Positions 43,469 to 52,453 of a stretch of DNA of 64,000 nt are shown here, piece by piece; within the stretch, counting starts at the first letter, position 1, and each line of letters begins with the position of its first letter. The stretch is from contig NZ_JACIAY010000016.1 of assembly GCF_014194975.1 (NCBI RefSeq), positions 55,484 to 119,483 on the forward strand, read 5' to 3'. A model generated the notes under the pieces. It saw only the letters and a list, made by a program, of their open reading frames with translations. It was not told the DNA's origin and did no database searches. The translations under genes were made by a program, and so were the position numbers. This DNA comes from Sphingomonas sp. BK580 (GTDB lineage Bacteria > Pseudomonadota > Alphaproteobacteria > Sphingomonadales > Sphingomonadaceae).

Positions 43469-43954
43469 CTACTTGTCGGCATCGCCCGGTCGCACATAGA
43501 TCACGACATGAGCGAAATCAGGCCGGCCAGCTGGCTGCGTGATGTCGACCCAGGCCTTGCCTTGCTCCACGAGGGTCATTCGCCCTTCGCCTAGCGCTTT
43601 TCCGGCTTTTGCGACGGCGTAGCGGAGCGTGTACGGACCTTGCGGGGTCAGGGCCAGGGTTTGACCCTCGGCACCAGGACGACGGATCATCATCGGCTGT
43701 CCGTCGACCCGCCCTTCGACGACCTCATTGAGGCTGGGGATCTCCCAGCGTATGTGCCCGTCCGGCGCGAGCCTGAAGCGGTAATCCTCAGCGGCGCCCT
43801 CCATCACTTCCTTGGTGTTGCGGGTCCGGCTCAGCACCCAATCGCCGTTCCAAGGGCTCTCACGCAGCACCGGGGCAGGGGGAAGCTGTGCCGACGCGGC
43901 CGTCGCTGCGAGCAAGCCGAGAAGGCACATTGTTCTTGTAAGAGACGAAGTCAC
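43469..43954 (-). CDS. Secreted protein of unknown function, paralogue of the one at 32023
   Basis: 161 residues from a GTG with GGAGAAG upstream, giving a signal peptide (MCLLGLLAATAASAQ). The body matches the protein at 32023-32460: WNGDWVLS, EDYRFRLAPDGHIRWEIPS, VVEGRVDGQPMMI and a closing HVVIYVRPG. Likely periplasmic. Family name not recognised; strand-rich, possibly lipocalin-like. Confidence 0.72.
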   Translation of the reverse strand: MTSSLTRTMCLLGLLAATAASAQLPPAPVLRESPWNGDWVLSRTRNTKEVMEGAAEDYRFRLAPDGHIRWEIPSLNEVVEGRVDGQPMMIRRPGAEGQTLALTPQGPYTLRYAVAKAGKALGEGRMTLVEQGKAWVDITQPAGRPDFAHVVIYVRPGDADK

Positions 43955-44024
43955 AGATCTTCTCCGTATGTGCGATCGCAACGCTTGTCAGTGATCGTCT
44001 GAACGACATTCAGGGATAGTGTCG

Positions 44025-44525
44025 TCACGGTGCTTCGCGTCTACTGCCCAGCCTAGCTCCGAGATACGCAGACTGACCATCGCGCTCCACAAGGAGCAGC
44101 ACTGTCGTTCGGCCTGCTTTCGTTGCGGCCGCCACTGCCGTCGCTACGGCAGCGATCGACGAAACGGGGTGCTGGTCGATCGTGCGGATGACGTCACCGC
44201 GGCGGACGCCCTTTTCCGCAAAATCCGACGTCGGCGTGACCGCGGCAACTACGACGCCACCCGCCCCGAATGGAGTCCCGAGGCGCGATGAGAGTGCCGG
44301 GGTGAGCGGCTCAAGCCGTGCACCGAGTGACCCGGCTAGCTCGGTGCCGCCGCGGGCGGGCGCGTCTGGAGCGTTGTCCTCGGCGTCGTCCTGGCCCTTG
44401 GCGCCGAGACGCGTCTCGGCAGGGCGTTCGGCGAGCGTAGCCGTGACCTGCGTCCGCGCACCATCGCGGACCGGCTCGATCGGGATCCGGGTGAGCTGCG
44501 AACTCTGGAGGCCTACGCTGCGGCA
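44025..44525 (-). pseudogene. C-terminal fragment of an HtrA/Deg protease (PDZ2)
   Basis: 166 codons open between two stops, with no start codon at the 5' end. The text ends in an HtrA-like C-terminus: RTQVTATLAERPAETRLG (DegP/DegQ-style end of PDZ1), an Asp/Ala-rich linker, then a PDZ2 domain: GVRRGDVIRTIDQHPV and RTTVLLLVERDGQSAYLG. The protease domain and PDZ1 are absent. It overlaps the end of the AraC gene by 13 bp. A relic left by deletion or by insertion of the neighbouring genes. Confidence 0.75.
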
Positions 44526-45424
44526 TCACGTGCAAACTGTCGAGGCGAGGCGCCGATCACCCGTTTGAACGCGGCGCCGAAGGCACTCTCGGACTCGTAG
44601 CCGACCATGGGCGCGACCGTGGCGATCGGGAGCCCGCGCCGCGAGAGCCGGTCCGCCGCCACCATCATCCGCCATCGCGTGAGATATTCCAGCGCCGGCT
44701 CGCCGACCGTCTCCTTGAACCGGACCGCAAAGCTGGACCGGGACATGCCGGCGACTGCCGCAAGCTCGTGGAGCGACCACTTGCGCGCGGGATCGGCGTG
44801 CATCGCCTCGATCACGGCCCGCATCTGGCGATCACCCAGCGCGAACAGCCAGCCGGTGCTGTGGCCCGCCTGCTCCGCAAGATGGGCGCGAAGCGCTTCG
44901 ATCAGCAGCGACTGTGCAAGGTGCTCGGCGATCAGCGTACTGCCCGGGCGCGGTTCGCGCATCTCGCTCACCAGCCGCTCGATCGACCAGCGCAGCGCCG
45001 ATTTCTCCGCTTCGGTCCGAATGTGCACGACGGCTGGCAGAACGCCGAGCAACAGGTCGGCCCCGCGGCTTTCGAAGTCGAAGTAGCCGCCCACACCCGA
45101 ACACTCGCCGCCTCCGTTCATCATCGCTGTCGCGCCGAGCGGCACGGCCATGAAGAAGTCGTAGGCCGGGGTGATCGCGGCATCCGGCGCACTGTACATG
45201 CGGAACGCCCGGCCGGACGGTAGCAGGACCACGTCGCCCGCCGTAAGGCTGACAGGCTCGTTCACGCCTTCCAGTGCCAGGCAGCAGGCACCGGTGTGGA
45301 TCGCGTAGCACTTCAGGCTCTCGTCGGCAGGAAACGACAGCGCCCAGTCGCCGGCCGCGTCGAGCCCGCGAAAGCCGAAGCCGTTCGGTTTCAGCAGCGA
45401 GAGGACGTCGGAGAGCGGGTCCAT
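44513..45424 (-). CDS. AraC-family transcriptional regulator
   Basis: 303 residues. Cupin-like sensor (AIHTGACCLALEGVNEPVSL, AGDVVLLPSGRAFRM, about 40-85), then two helix-turn-helices: WSLHELAAVAGMSRSSFAVR (about 215) and IATVAPMVGYESESAFGAAF. Full AraC/XylS architecture of the AraC_binding_2 (cupin_6) type. Divergent from the MDR-DUF2306 operon, which it probably controls. Confidence 0.92.
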   Translation of the reverse strand: MDPLSDVLSLLKPNGFGFRGLDAAGDWALSFPADESLKCYAIHTGACCLALEGVNEPVSLTAGDVVLLPSGRAFRMYSAPDAAITPAYDFFMAVPLGATAMMNGGGECSGVGGYFDFESRGADLLLGVLPAVVHIRTEAEKSALRWSIERLVSEMREPRPGSTLIAEHLAQSLLIEALRAHLAEQAGHSTGWLFALGDRQMRAVIEAMHADPARKWSLHELAAVAGMSRSSFAVRFKETVGEPALEYLTRWRMMVAADRLSRRGLPIATVAPMVGYESESAFGAAFKRVIGASPRQFARDAAA

Positions 45425-45540
45425 TGAGCGATCCTGGACGGTGGCGACGAAGACCCGGACGCTACCGCATGGCGGGTCCAGCACCAAGCGCCTAGCTCGT
45501 CCTCGCGGGTTTCTTCCCGCTGGCGCAAGGGAACTGCAGC

Positions 45541-46659
45541 ATGACCGAGAACACCGCCTTGTGGCTGCCTGCAAAGCGCGCGGCGTTCGTCACCGGCGAC
45601 GCTCCCTATCCGATGCCGGAGCCCGGGCAGATCGTGGTTCGCGCGCGAGCCGTGGCGGTGAACCCCATGGACCGGCTGACCCAGACGATGGGTGACATCA
45701 TCACGCCCTACCTGCACTACCCGACCGTTATGGGCTCGGACGTCGCCGGCGAGGTCGTCGCGGTCGGCCGCAACGTCACCCGTTTTCAGGTCGGCGATCG
45801 TGTGCTTGGCCATGCCACCGGCTCCGACAAGGCGCGCAACAGCGCAGCCGAGGGTGCCTTCCAGACCTACGTCGTCATTCTCGCGCACATGGCCGCGCCG
45901 ATCCCTGGCGATCTGTCGTTCGAGGCGGCATCGGTACTGCCGCTCGCGCTGTCCACGGCCGCCTGTGGGCTGTTCCAACAGGACCTGCTGGCGCTCACGC
46001 ATCCGGTCTCGAAGCCGGCCGCGACCGGGGAGACGCTGCTCGTCTGGGGCGGCTCGACCAGCGTCGGAAGCAACGCGATCCAGCTGGCGGTAGCGGCCGG
46101 CTACGACGTCGTGACGACGGCATCACCGCGGAACGCCGACTATCTGAAGCGCCTCGGTGCATCGCAGGTCTTCGACTATCGGAAGCCGACGGTCGTGGCC
46201 GACATCATCGCCGCGCTGCGGGGCCGCAAGCTGGCGGGCGCGATCGCGATCGGCGTCGGGTCGGGCGGAGCTTGCGTCGACGTGGTCGCGGCCTGCGAGG
46301 GGCGGCGCTTCGTGGCGCTCGCCACGCCGCCCACGTCGTTCGATGCGGTGCCGGCGGGCAAGGGGAGGTGGCGCGCGCTCGTGCCTGCCATGGCGCGCAT
46401 GCTGGCCGGCAACGCCGCGCTGATGATCAAGGCCCGTCGCAGGCGCGTCGGCACGAAGTTCATCTGGGGCAGCGCGCTGCTCGGCAATGAGGTCGGCCCG
46501 ATGATCTACGAGAAGTTCCTGCCCACGGCTCTCGCCGAGCAGCGCTACGTCGCCGCGCCGCCGGCGGTGATCGCCGGCCATGGCCTCGATGCGATCCCGG
46601 CGGCGCTCGAACGCCAACGCCGCGGCGTCTCGGCGAGCAAACTGGTGGTCACGCTGTGA
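45541..46659 (+). CDS. MDR-family zinc-type alcohol dehydrogenase
   Basis: 372 residues: GroES-like part (VVRARAVAVNPMDRLTQTMG, VMGSDVAGEVVAVGRNVTRF, VGDRVLGHATG), then a Rossmann half with LVWGGSTSVGSNAIQLAVAA (about 165). No structural-zinc Cys cluster. This resembles the enoyl-reductase-like dehydrogenases of the YogA/fungal type. AraC gene divergent; the stop overlaps the DUF2306 start by 4 bp (GTGA). Confidence 0.88.
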   Translation: MTENTALWLPAKRAAFVTGDAPYPMPEPGQIVVRARAVAVNPMDRLTQTMGDIITPYLHYPTVMGSDVAGEVVAVGRNVTRFQVGDRVLGHATGSDKARNSAAEGAFQTYVVILAHMAAPIPGDLSFEAASVLPLALSTAACGLFQQDLLALTHPVSKPAATGETLLVWGGSTSVGSNAIQLAVAAGYDVVTTASPRNADYLKRLGASQVFDYRKPTVVADIIAALRGRKLAGAIAIGVGSGGACVDVVAACEGRRFVALATPPTSFDAVPAGKGRWRALVPAMARMLAGNAALMIKARRRRVGTKFIWGSALLGNEVGPMIYEKFLPTALAEQRYVAAPPAVIAGHGLDAIPAALERQRRGVSASKLVVTL

Positions 46660-47351
46660 CCGCGGCCCTGCTGACCAGTCCCGCACGGCAGAACCGCCAG
46701 GCGCTGTCGCGGATTGGATGGTCGCTCGCGACCTTCCTAAGCGCCGGCGTCGCGCTGGTCTCCTACCGCTACCTGGCGCATGTGGGTCCGGTCGCGCCCA
46801 CGATCGCAACGAACCGCTTTGGGCCCTGGATCGTGGTCCACGTCGCCGGTGCGGCCACGGCCCTGCTGCTGGCAACACCTCAGTTCTCCGGCGTCCTGCG
46901 GCAGCGCAGCCCGACCACGCACCGGATGATCGGCCGCATCTACATGGTCGGTTGCCTGGTGGGCGGCGCGGGCGGTCTGGTGCTCGCCGCAGGTTCGTCG
47001 GCGGGCCTGTTCGCTCAGGCCGGCTTCGCCGCTGTGGGGTCGCTGTGGATCTACACGACCCTTCAAGGCTGGGCGACGGTGAGGTCGCGCCGCTTTGCCG
47101 AGCATCGGCGCTGGATGTTCCGCTCCTTCGTCCTCACGTTCGCGGCCGTCACGCTGCGCATCTACCTGCCCATCCTGATCGCGCTCGGCTTCGACTTCCA
47201 GGGTGCCTACCGCATCATCGCCTGGCTCTGCTGGGTGCCCAACCTGCTTCTCGTGGAAGTTTACCTTCGCCACAGCTCCGCAACAGCCGCGGGCGACCGG
47301 CGCCTAGCGTCGTCCGACCGTGCTGGCAGCCGCAAAGAGCTCGGCGCGTAG
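46656..47351 (+). CDS. DUF2306-like integral membrane protein
   Basis: 231 residues with about six membrane segments and conserved His-bearing stretches (IVVHVAGAATALLLATPQFS, TTHRMIGRIYMVG, RFAEHRRWMFRSFVLTFAAV). This pattern is that of the DUF2306 family, possibly a heme- or quinone-linked membrane redox protein (inference from the conserved His in helices). GTG start overlaps the stop of the MDR gene. Its last 48 bp overlap the end of the convergent LysR gene. Confidence 0.8.
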   Translation: MTAALLTSPARQNRQALSRIGWSLATFLSAGVALVSYRYLAHVGPVAPTIATNRFGPWIVVHVAGAATALLLATPQFSGVLRQRSPTTHRMIGRIYMVGCLVGGAGGLVLAAGSSAGLFAQAGFAAVGSLWIYTTLQGWATVRSRRFAEHRRWMFRSFVLTFAAVTLRIYLPILIALGFDFQGAYRIIAWLCWVPNLLLVEVYLRHSSATAAGDRRLASSDRAGSRKELGA

Positions 47352-48221
47352 CCATAGGTGCGCCGGGTCCTCATGCGTACGGGGGTGCCAATAGGCGGTG
47401 ATCTCGACGGGCGGCAGGGTGATCGGGGGATCGAACAGATCCAGCGCGTCGGCGAAGCGGGTCAGAAAGCGACGCGGCAGCGTGCACAGCAGGTTGCTGG
47501 TCGCGATGATGGTCGGCGCGACCGCATAGTTTTCGATCGACACGGCGACATGGCGCTTCCGATCACGGGCCGCGAGCTGCATGTCGACCACGCCGGAGAA
47601 GGGGTCGCCTTGGGACGACACGAGGAGGTGGGAGGCGTCACAGAAGGCTTCGATGTCCATCGGACCGGTGCCGCGAGGGTGGAGGCGCCGCTGGGCGGTC
47701 ACGAACCGATCCTCGAACAATGTTCGGCTCAGCCAGGCACCCTCACCGTAATTGCGCTCGCCGATGAAAAGGTCGATCTCGCCGTTCTCCAGCAGCTCGG
47801 CCATTCGTTCCTTCTGGGGAAAGGCCAGGACGAGCCGGACGCCCGGCGCTGCCCGCTGCAGCCGCGGCACGAGATCCGGGCTGAGCATCACCGACGGGTT
47901 CTCGTGACAGGCGATCTTGAAGGTGGCGGGGCTCGTCGCCGCATCGAACGCGGTCGGCTGAAGCATCGAGGACATCTGCTCGAGGACGGCCGAGACCTGG
48001 GGCGCCAAGGCCAAGGCGCGCGGCGTGGGCAGTACGCCGCGACCGGAGGGCGACGGAACGAACAGGCGATCTCCGAACAGCTCTCGAAGTCGGGTCAGCC
48101 GCGCCGACAGCGCAGGCTGGCTGAGGCCAAGCCGCTCGGCCGCCCGGGTCACGTTGCGCTCGATCAGCAGGGCATCGAGCGCCGCGATGAGGTCACCATC
48201 AAGTCTCGGGGTTGCACTCAA
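47304..48221 (-). CDS. LysR-family transcriptional regulator
   Basis: 305 residues: LIAALDALLIERNVTRAAER, then LGLSQPALSARLTRLRELFG, and an effector half with ATFKIACHENPSVMLSPDLV. Sequence in the helix (RNVTRAAERLGLSQPALS) is the NodD/LinR-like subgroup. It runs convergent into the DUF2306 gene, with a 48-bp antisense overlap, and parallel to the MBL gene's upstream side. Confidence 0.9.
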   Translation of the reverse strand: MSATPRLDGDLIAALDALLIERNVTRAAERLGLSQPALSARLTRLRELFGDRLFVPSPSGRGVLPTPRALALAPQVSAVLEQMSSMLQPTAFDAATSPATFKIACHENPSVMLSPDLVPRLQRAAPGVRLVLAFPQKERMAELLENGEIDLFIGERNYGEGAWLSRTLFEDRFVTAQRRLHPRGTGPMDIEAFCDASHLLVSSQGDPFSGVVDMQLAARDRKRHVAVSIENYAVAPTIIATSNLLCTLPRRFLTRFADALDLFDPPITLPPVEITAYWHPRTHEDPAHLWLRAELFAAASTVGRR

Positions 48222-48319
48222 CGTGTCGGCTTCCTGATCGGTCGGCGATCGGAACAGGCCACATCAAAAGCCTGCCGCCGATCGCCGAATAGATGCTCGT
48301 TGCGAGCAGTCGGTTCCTG

Positions 48320-49315
48320 CTACTGCCCAGCGCGGTCGGTGTAGGTGACCGGCACCCAATCGTAACCGCCGCCCTGCCGCGTCCGGACGTGACCGAGACC
48401 GGGGAACGGAAGATGCGGCACGGCGATGAGGTCACGCGACTGCGCCAGGGCAGCGAACGTCTGGGCGCGAACTCGGACAGCGCCGTCCTCGTCAAGATCG
48501 TAGGTGATGGTGACGGTCGGGTCGGGGAACTGCACCGCGGCGACGTGCACGATGTCGCCGACGAAGATGAGCCGCTCGCCCCGGCTCTCCAGCGTGTAGA
48601 AGGCGCTGCCGGGCGTGTGGCCCGTGTGGATCTCCCCAGTCACGCCGGGCAGGATCTCCTGCTTGCCGGTGAAGGTCTTTACCTTGCCCGCGTCGAGGTA
48701 CGGCTTGAGCGTCGCCTGCGCGATCTCGAAATAGCTCTTGTCGTAGCCGGTGCGGGCCTGATTGGCATTGTCGAAGAAGAAGTCGACGTCCGCCTTGCCG
48801 ACGTGAACCGTCGCGTTGAGGAAGACGCGCTTCCCGTCCTTCACCAGCCCGCCCGAGTGGTCGTCATGCGCGTGGGTGATCAGCACGTCCGAGACCTGGT
48901 CGGGCTGAACGCCGACGCGGGCGAGGGCGTCGAGCAGCTTACCGCCGTTGCCCGGGCCAAAGAACTGTCCAGAGCCCGTGTCGACCAGCACCAGCCGGCC
49001 GGGCAGGCGCAGGAGGAAGGCGTTCAGCGAGGCCTCCACCGGGTTGGTCTGGAGGTTGAGGGCGATGAGCTCGTCCGTGTGAGCGTTCGTTGTGCGGTGG
49101 AGGAGCTGATGCAGGTCCTGCGGCACCGATCCGTCGGAGAGCGCGGTGACGCGGACGTCGCCAACCTGGATGTCGTAGGTGTTGGGCAGCTGAGCCGTGA
49201 CGTGCGATGGAGTTGGCGCCGGAGCGGCCGCGGCCGCGATCGGGCTGGCAAACGAGAGCGACGCAGCGATCACGGAGAGTGCCGCGGTCAGATGGATCTT
49301 ACGGGAAAGGTGCAT
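48320..49315 (-). CDS. Secreted MBL-fold metallo-hydrolase
   Basis: 331 residues with a signal peptide (ALSVIAASLSFASPIAAAA). Metallo-beta-lactamase motifs: ITHAHDDHSGGL (HxHxDH, about 143), HTGHTPGSAFY with a third His near 215 and FVGDIVHVAAVQ (Asp) near 240, and a late His in IAVPHLPFPGLGH. Most like periplasmic quorum- or lactone-type hydrolases of the AttM/AidC neighbourhood, though without proof of substrate. Confidence 0.87.
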   Translation of the reverse strand: MHLSRKIHLTAALSVIAASLSFASPIAAAAAPAPTPSHVTAQLPNTYDIQVGDVRVTALSDGSVPQDLHQLLHRTTNAHTDELIALNLQTNPVEASLNAFLLRLPGRLVLVDTGSGQFFGPGNGGKLLDALARVGVQPDQVSDVLITHAHDDHSGGLVKDGKRVFLNATVHVGKADVDFFFDNANQARTGYDKSYFEIAQATLKPYLDAGKVKTFTGKQEILPGVTGEIHTGHTPGSAFYTLESRGERLIFVGDIVHVAAVQFPDPTVTITYDLDEDGAVRVRAQTFAALAQSRDLIAVPHLPFPGLGHVRTRQGGGYDWVPVTYTDRAGQ

Positions 49316-49434
49316 TGAAATAGTCTCCTTGGCTGGCGCCTAGGTGACCACCGCGTGGTCATCCGTGTAGCACATGACTTTGGATCGGACCGATCGATGG
49401 CGTGGATAGATCGGTCCTGCGCCTTCCTCATCGC

Positions 49435-50472
49435 TCAGGTCGGCGATGACGCAGGCCAGGCCTGTCGCGTCAGGAACCGCCGCACGGCCGCGTCGACCTC
49501 ATGGTTCTCCGGCGCATCGCCGAAGCCGAACGCAAAGGCCGCGTGCGGCATCGCCTCCCAGACGTGAAGCTCGGCTTCGACCCGGGCATCGAGCAGCTTG
49601 CGGTGCAGCCTCACCGTGTTTGACAGGAACATGTCCCGGGTGCCCGACTGCAGGAAGGTCGGCGGGAAGCCGGGGCGAAAGTCAGCATACAATGGCGACA
49701 CGAGCGGGTGGTCCACGTCCGCGCCTGCCGCGTACAGGAGGTTGCAGCTGGCAAGGCTTGCCTTCAGGGTCACGTCCAGCAGCGCATTGGTCCGGAAGGT
49801 GTCCCCCGCTTCGGTGAGGTCGACCTCCGGGCTGCGCAGCACGATCGCGCGGGGTAGCGGAAGCGCCCGATCGCGGATCATCAGCGTCGCCGCCGCGGCA
49901 ACGTTGCCGCCCGCAGAGACCCCGCCGATGATGATGTCATAGGGACCGCGGTCGCGCAGCAGCGTCTGGTACACCGCGACAAAGTCTTCCGGCGCTTGGG
50001 GGAAGGGATGGTCGGGCGGCATCCGATAATCGACCGAGATCGTCGTCAGCCCGAGCCGGTCCGCATTGGTCGCCGCTTCCGCCCTGGCATACGCTCCCGC
50101 ACCGAAGACCAGCGCGCCGCCGTGAGCGAACAGGTAGACCCGGTCCGCCACCTCTTCGGGCAGGTCGGGCGGGGTGGCGATGTGGCACGTCACGCCGCCA
50201 ATCTCCACCGTCTCGACCCGACTTCGCGCGCCGGCGATGACCCGTTCCGCGGCGGGTGTCGCTTGCGCGTTCACGCTCGCCACCAGCGCGCGCCAACCGG
50301 CGAGGTCGGCTGCATCGGGGCGGCCCGTGGCATCGGCCATGCCGGGGTTGGCGGCCGCCTGGGAAAGGGCGTTCTGGGCAGCGACGCTGATCGTCGCTGG
50401 GGGAGCGATGCTGCGGGCGGGCAGATTGACCGGGTTCAAGGTGCCCGGCGCACCGGCATCCTGGGTCATCAT
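49435..50472 (-). CDS. Alpha/beta hydrolase, HSL family (paralogue of 53409)
   Basis: 345 residues from the ATG at 50472, chosen for AAGGA upstream. Motifs: YLFAHGGALVFGAGA (oxyanion, about 110), YRMPPDHPFPQAPEDF near 145, GGVSAGGNVAAAA (nucleophile Ser, about 175) and SGTRDMFLSNTVRLHRKLL with the late Asp/His near 280-310. Carboxylesterase of the HSL type. It is downstream of the SDR gene, separated by a strong hairpin. About half its residues match the hydrolase at 53409. Confidence 0.87.
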   Translation of the reverse strand: MMTQDAGAPGTLNPVNLPARSIAPPATISVAAQNALSQAAANPGMADATGRPDAADLAGWRALVASVNAQATPAAERVIAGARSRVETVEIGGVTCHIATPPDLPEEVADRVYLFAHGGALVFGAGAYARAEAATNADRLGLTTISVDYRMPPDHPFPQAPEDFVAVYQTLLRDRGPYDIIIGGVSAGGNVAAAATLMIRDRALPLPRAIVLRSPEVDLTEAGDTFRTNALLDVTLKASLASCNLLYAAGADVDHPLVSPLYADFRPGFPPTFLQSGTRDMFLSNTVRLHRKLLDARVEAELHVWEAMPHAAFAFGFGDAPENHEVDAAVRRFLTRQAWPASSPT

Positions 50473-50486
50473 GGGTTCCTTGTCAG

Positions 50487-50516
50487 GCATGGGCGGCCCT
50501 GAAAGGCCGCCCATGC
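50487..50516. terminator. Perfect 12-bp-stem hairpin between SDR and hydrolase genes
   Basis: GCATGGGCGGCC (50487-50498) pairs fully with GGCCGCCCATGC (50505-50516) around CTGAAA. On the minus strand it lies between the SDR stop (50526) and the hydrolase ribosome site. No T-run follows, so it may be an RNA-processing or attenuation stem rather than a plain terminator. Confidence 0.6.
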
Positions 50517-50525
50517 ACCGGAAAA

Positions 50526-51419
50526 TCAGGCGCGGTAGGCGCCCGAGCGGATGTCGGTAAGCAGGTCGACCTCCGAAGCCTCCCACCCGAGCGAGGCGCG
50601 CGTGGCCGCGCCCGAGGTCGGGTTATCGATCTGGGCGAAGCGCGCCAGCCAGTCGAAGTGAGCGACAGCCTCAGCCTCGTCAATCCCGCGGACGGGGACG
50701 CCGAGCAGCTCTCCGATCGCTTCCGCGATGCTGCGCATCGGCACGCCCTCTTCTGCGACGGCGTGAACGCGTTGGCCCGGCTCACCCTTTTCCAGCGCCA
50801 GCCGGAACAGGCGCACGGCGTCCAGCCGGTGAACCGTCGGCCAGCGGTTGTCCCCCTCGCCGACATAGGCCGAGACGCCCGTCCGCCGCGCGACGTCGAT
50901 CAGCGCAGGAACGAAGCCGCGGTCACCCTCTCCGTGGACGGACGGAGGCAGGCGCATGATGGTGCCGCGGACGCGGCGCTGCGCCGCCGCCACGATGATC
51001 TCCTCGGAGGGAGCGCGAACGCCGGCCGGGCTGTCGTGCGCGGCGAGGTCCGTCTCCTGGCCGACCTTGCCGGGGGGCAGGATCATCGTGCCGGACGTGA
51101 TGACGAACGGCTTGCCCGTACCCTCCAGTGCGTTCGCAATGGTCTCCACCGCGCGGCGGTCGTTCTCGCCGGCTTCGAGGTACTTCGAAAAGTCGTGGCC
51201 GAACGCCGTGTGGATCACGCCGTCCGCGGCCTTAGCGCCGGCCGTCAGGCTGTCGAGGTCGGTCAGCTCACCGAGGTGAGCGTGTGCGCCGGCAGCGCGG
51301 ACGGTCGCGGCGGAGTCCTCGTTGCGCGCGAGCCCGAGGACTTCGTAGCCCGCGCCAAGCAACTCGCGAAGGATCGCCGATCCGATGAAGCCGGTGGCAC
51401 CGGTTAAAAAAACACGCAT
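50526..51419 (-). CDS. Extended-SDR NAD(P)-dependent epimerase-like oxidoreductase
   Basis: 297 residues: TGATGFIGSAILRELLGAGY (extended SDR loop, residues 6-25), VIHTAFGHDFSKY near 68, PFVITSGTMILPP near 103 and MRLPPSVHGEGDRGFVP near 153. The catalytic Tyr-Lys pair of classical epimerases is not obvious, as in NmrA-like or divergent members. Probably an NADP-linked reductase of unknown substrate. Confidence 0.83.
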   Translation of the reverse strand: MRVFLTGATGFIGSAILRELLGAGYEVLGLARNEDSAATVRAAGAHAHLGELTDLDSLTAGAKAADGVIHTAFGHDFSKYLEAGENDRRAVETIANALEGTGKPFVITSGTMILPPGKVGQETDLAAHDSPAGVRAPSEEIIVAAAQRRVRGTIMRLPPSVHGEGDRGFVPALIDVARRTGVSAYVGEGDNRWPTVHRLDAVRLFRLALEKGEPGQRVHAVAEEGVPMRSIAEAIGELLGVPVRGIDEAEAVAHFDWLARFAQIDNPTSGAATRASLGWEASEVDLLTDIRSGAYRA

Positions 51420-51527
51420 AATTTGGCTCCTGCAGTCTGTGGAGAACCGCAGTTAGGAGCCGGCGAAAAGCGAAAGGAGCCGTGACTTTATACCGGTAGC
51501 GCCACTGACAGTCTCAGCGGCCGTGCG

Positions 51528-52349
51528 CTATCGATCGAGTAGAGAAGCGATCAGCTTCCGGTCTGCGGGCGTCGCCGCGGTATAGATCACCAGGCTCAGA
51601 TTGGGCTGTCCGTCGATCGACATGGACGAGTATTCAAGCGTGAGCGGGCCGGCCTTCGGGTGATCGACGTGCTTTGTCCCCTCGCCATACGGGCGCACCT
51701 CGTTTTCGAGCCACATCGATCTGAACTCGGGACTGGCCTCGCTCAGATCGTCGACCAGCGACTGAACCGCCTCGCTCGCGCCCGCCTTGGAAACCTCCAG
51801 CCTGAACCGCGCGACCGCCAGCCTCGCTTCATCCTCCCAGTCCCGCACGCCGGCGCGCACCAGCGCGTTTCCGAACAGCAGGCGGAGCACGTTGCGCTGG
51901 TCGACAGCCAGGGCGGCATAATCGACTAGCACCGCGGTCGCCGCCCTGTTCCAAGCCACGATGTCGAACGCCGATGTGATCACGAGCGCGGGGCTGAACT
52001 CCAGCGCGTCTAGAATGCTGCGAAGCCTCGCGCTGACCGGTGCCGGCCCGGCATAGCGTGGCTCGGGCGGACGATGCTGGGCGAGCATGAACAGATGCTC
52101 GCGCTCGTTCGGATCCAGGATCAATGCGCGCGCCAGCCGATCGAGGACGTCGGCGGAAGGAGCTCCGCCGCGGCCCTGCTCGAGCCAGGTATACCAAGTG
52201 GCACTGACGTTGGCGCGGTTGGCGACTTCTTCCCGGCGCAGGCCCGGCGTGCGGCGACGCGATGTTCCGAAGCCGAGGGCAGCCGGATCAAGCCTCGCTC
52301 GCCTGTCCTTCAGGAAGTTCCCGAGTTCGTTCTCTGCGACCAAGCTCAT
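51528..52349 (-). CDS. XRE-family regulator with MmyB-like ligand domain
   Basis: 273 residues: N-terminal helix-turn-helix (GLRREEVANRANVSATWYTW, LEQGRGGAPSADVLDRLARAL), then LRSILDALEFSPALVITSAF and WNRAATAVLVDYAAL, the MmyB ligand-binding core. Same design as the regulator at 36035. Last gene of the minus-strand series 55852-51528 and a candidate regulator of it. Confidence 0.9.
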   Translation of the reverse strand: MSLVAENELGNFLKDRRARLDPAALGFGTSRRRTPGLRREEVANRANVSATWYTWLEQGRGGAPSADVLDRLARALILDPNEREHLFMLAQHRPPEPRYAGPAPVSARLRSILDALEFSPALVITSAFDIVAWNRAATAVLVDYAALAVDQRNVLRLLFGNALVRAGVRDWEDEARLAVARFRLEVSKAGASEAVQSLVDDLSEASPEFRSMWLENEVRPYGEGTKHVDHPKAGPLTLEYSSMSIDGQPNLSLVIYTAATPADRKLIASLLDR

Positions 52350-52453
52350 TCACTGACAATACGCGTAAGAGAGCGCCCCGTCACGAGCGGAGGGCACCGG
52401 ACCTTCAGAACGTGGGAGAGTTTGAGTCGCACAGCTGGGCGGGACAAAGTCGC

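Noticed and set aside
48293..49318. 341-codon ORF on the plus strand over the MBL gene
   Set aside because: Antisense shadow; the MBL frame has the complete metal motif and signal peptide.
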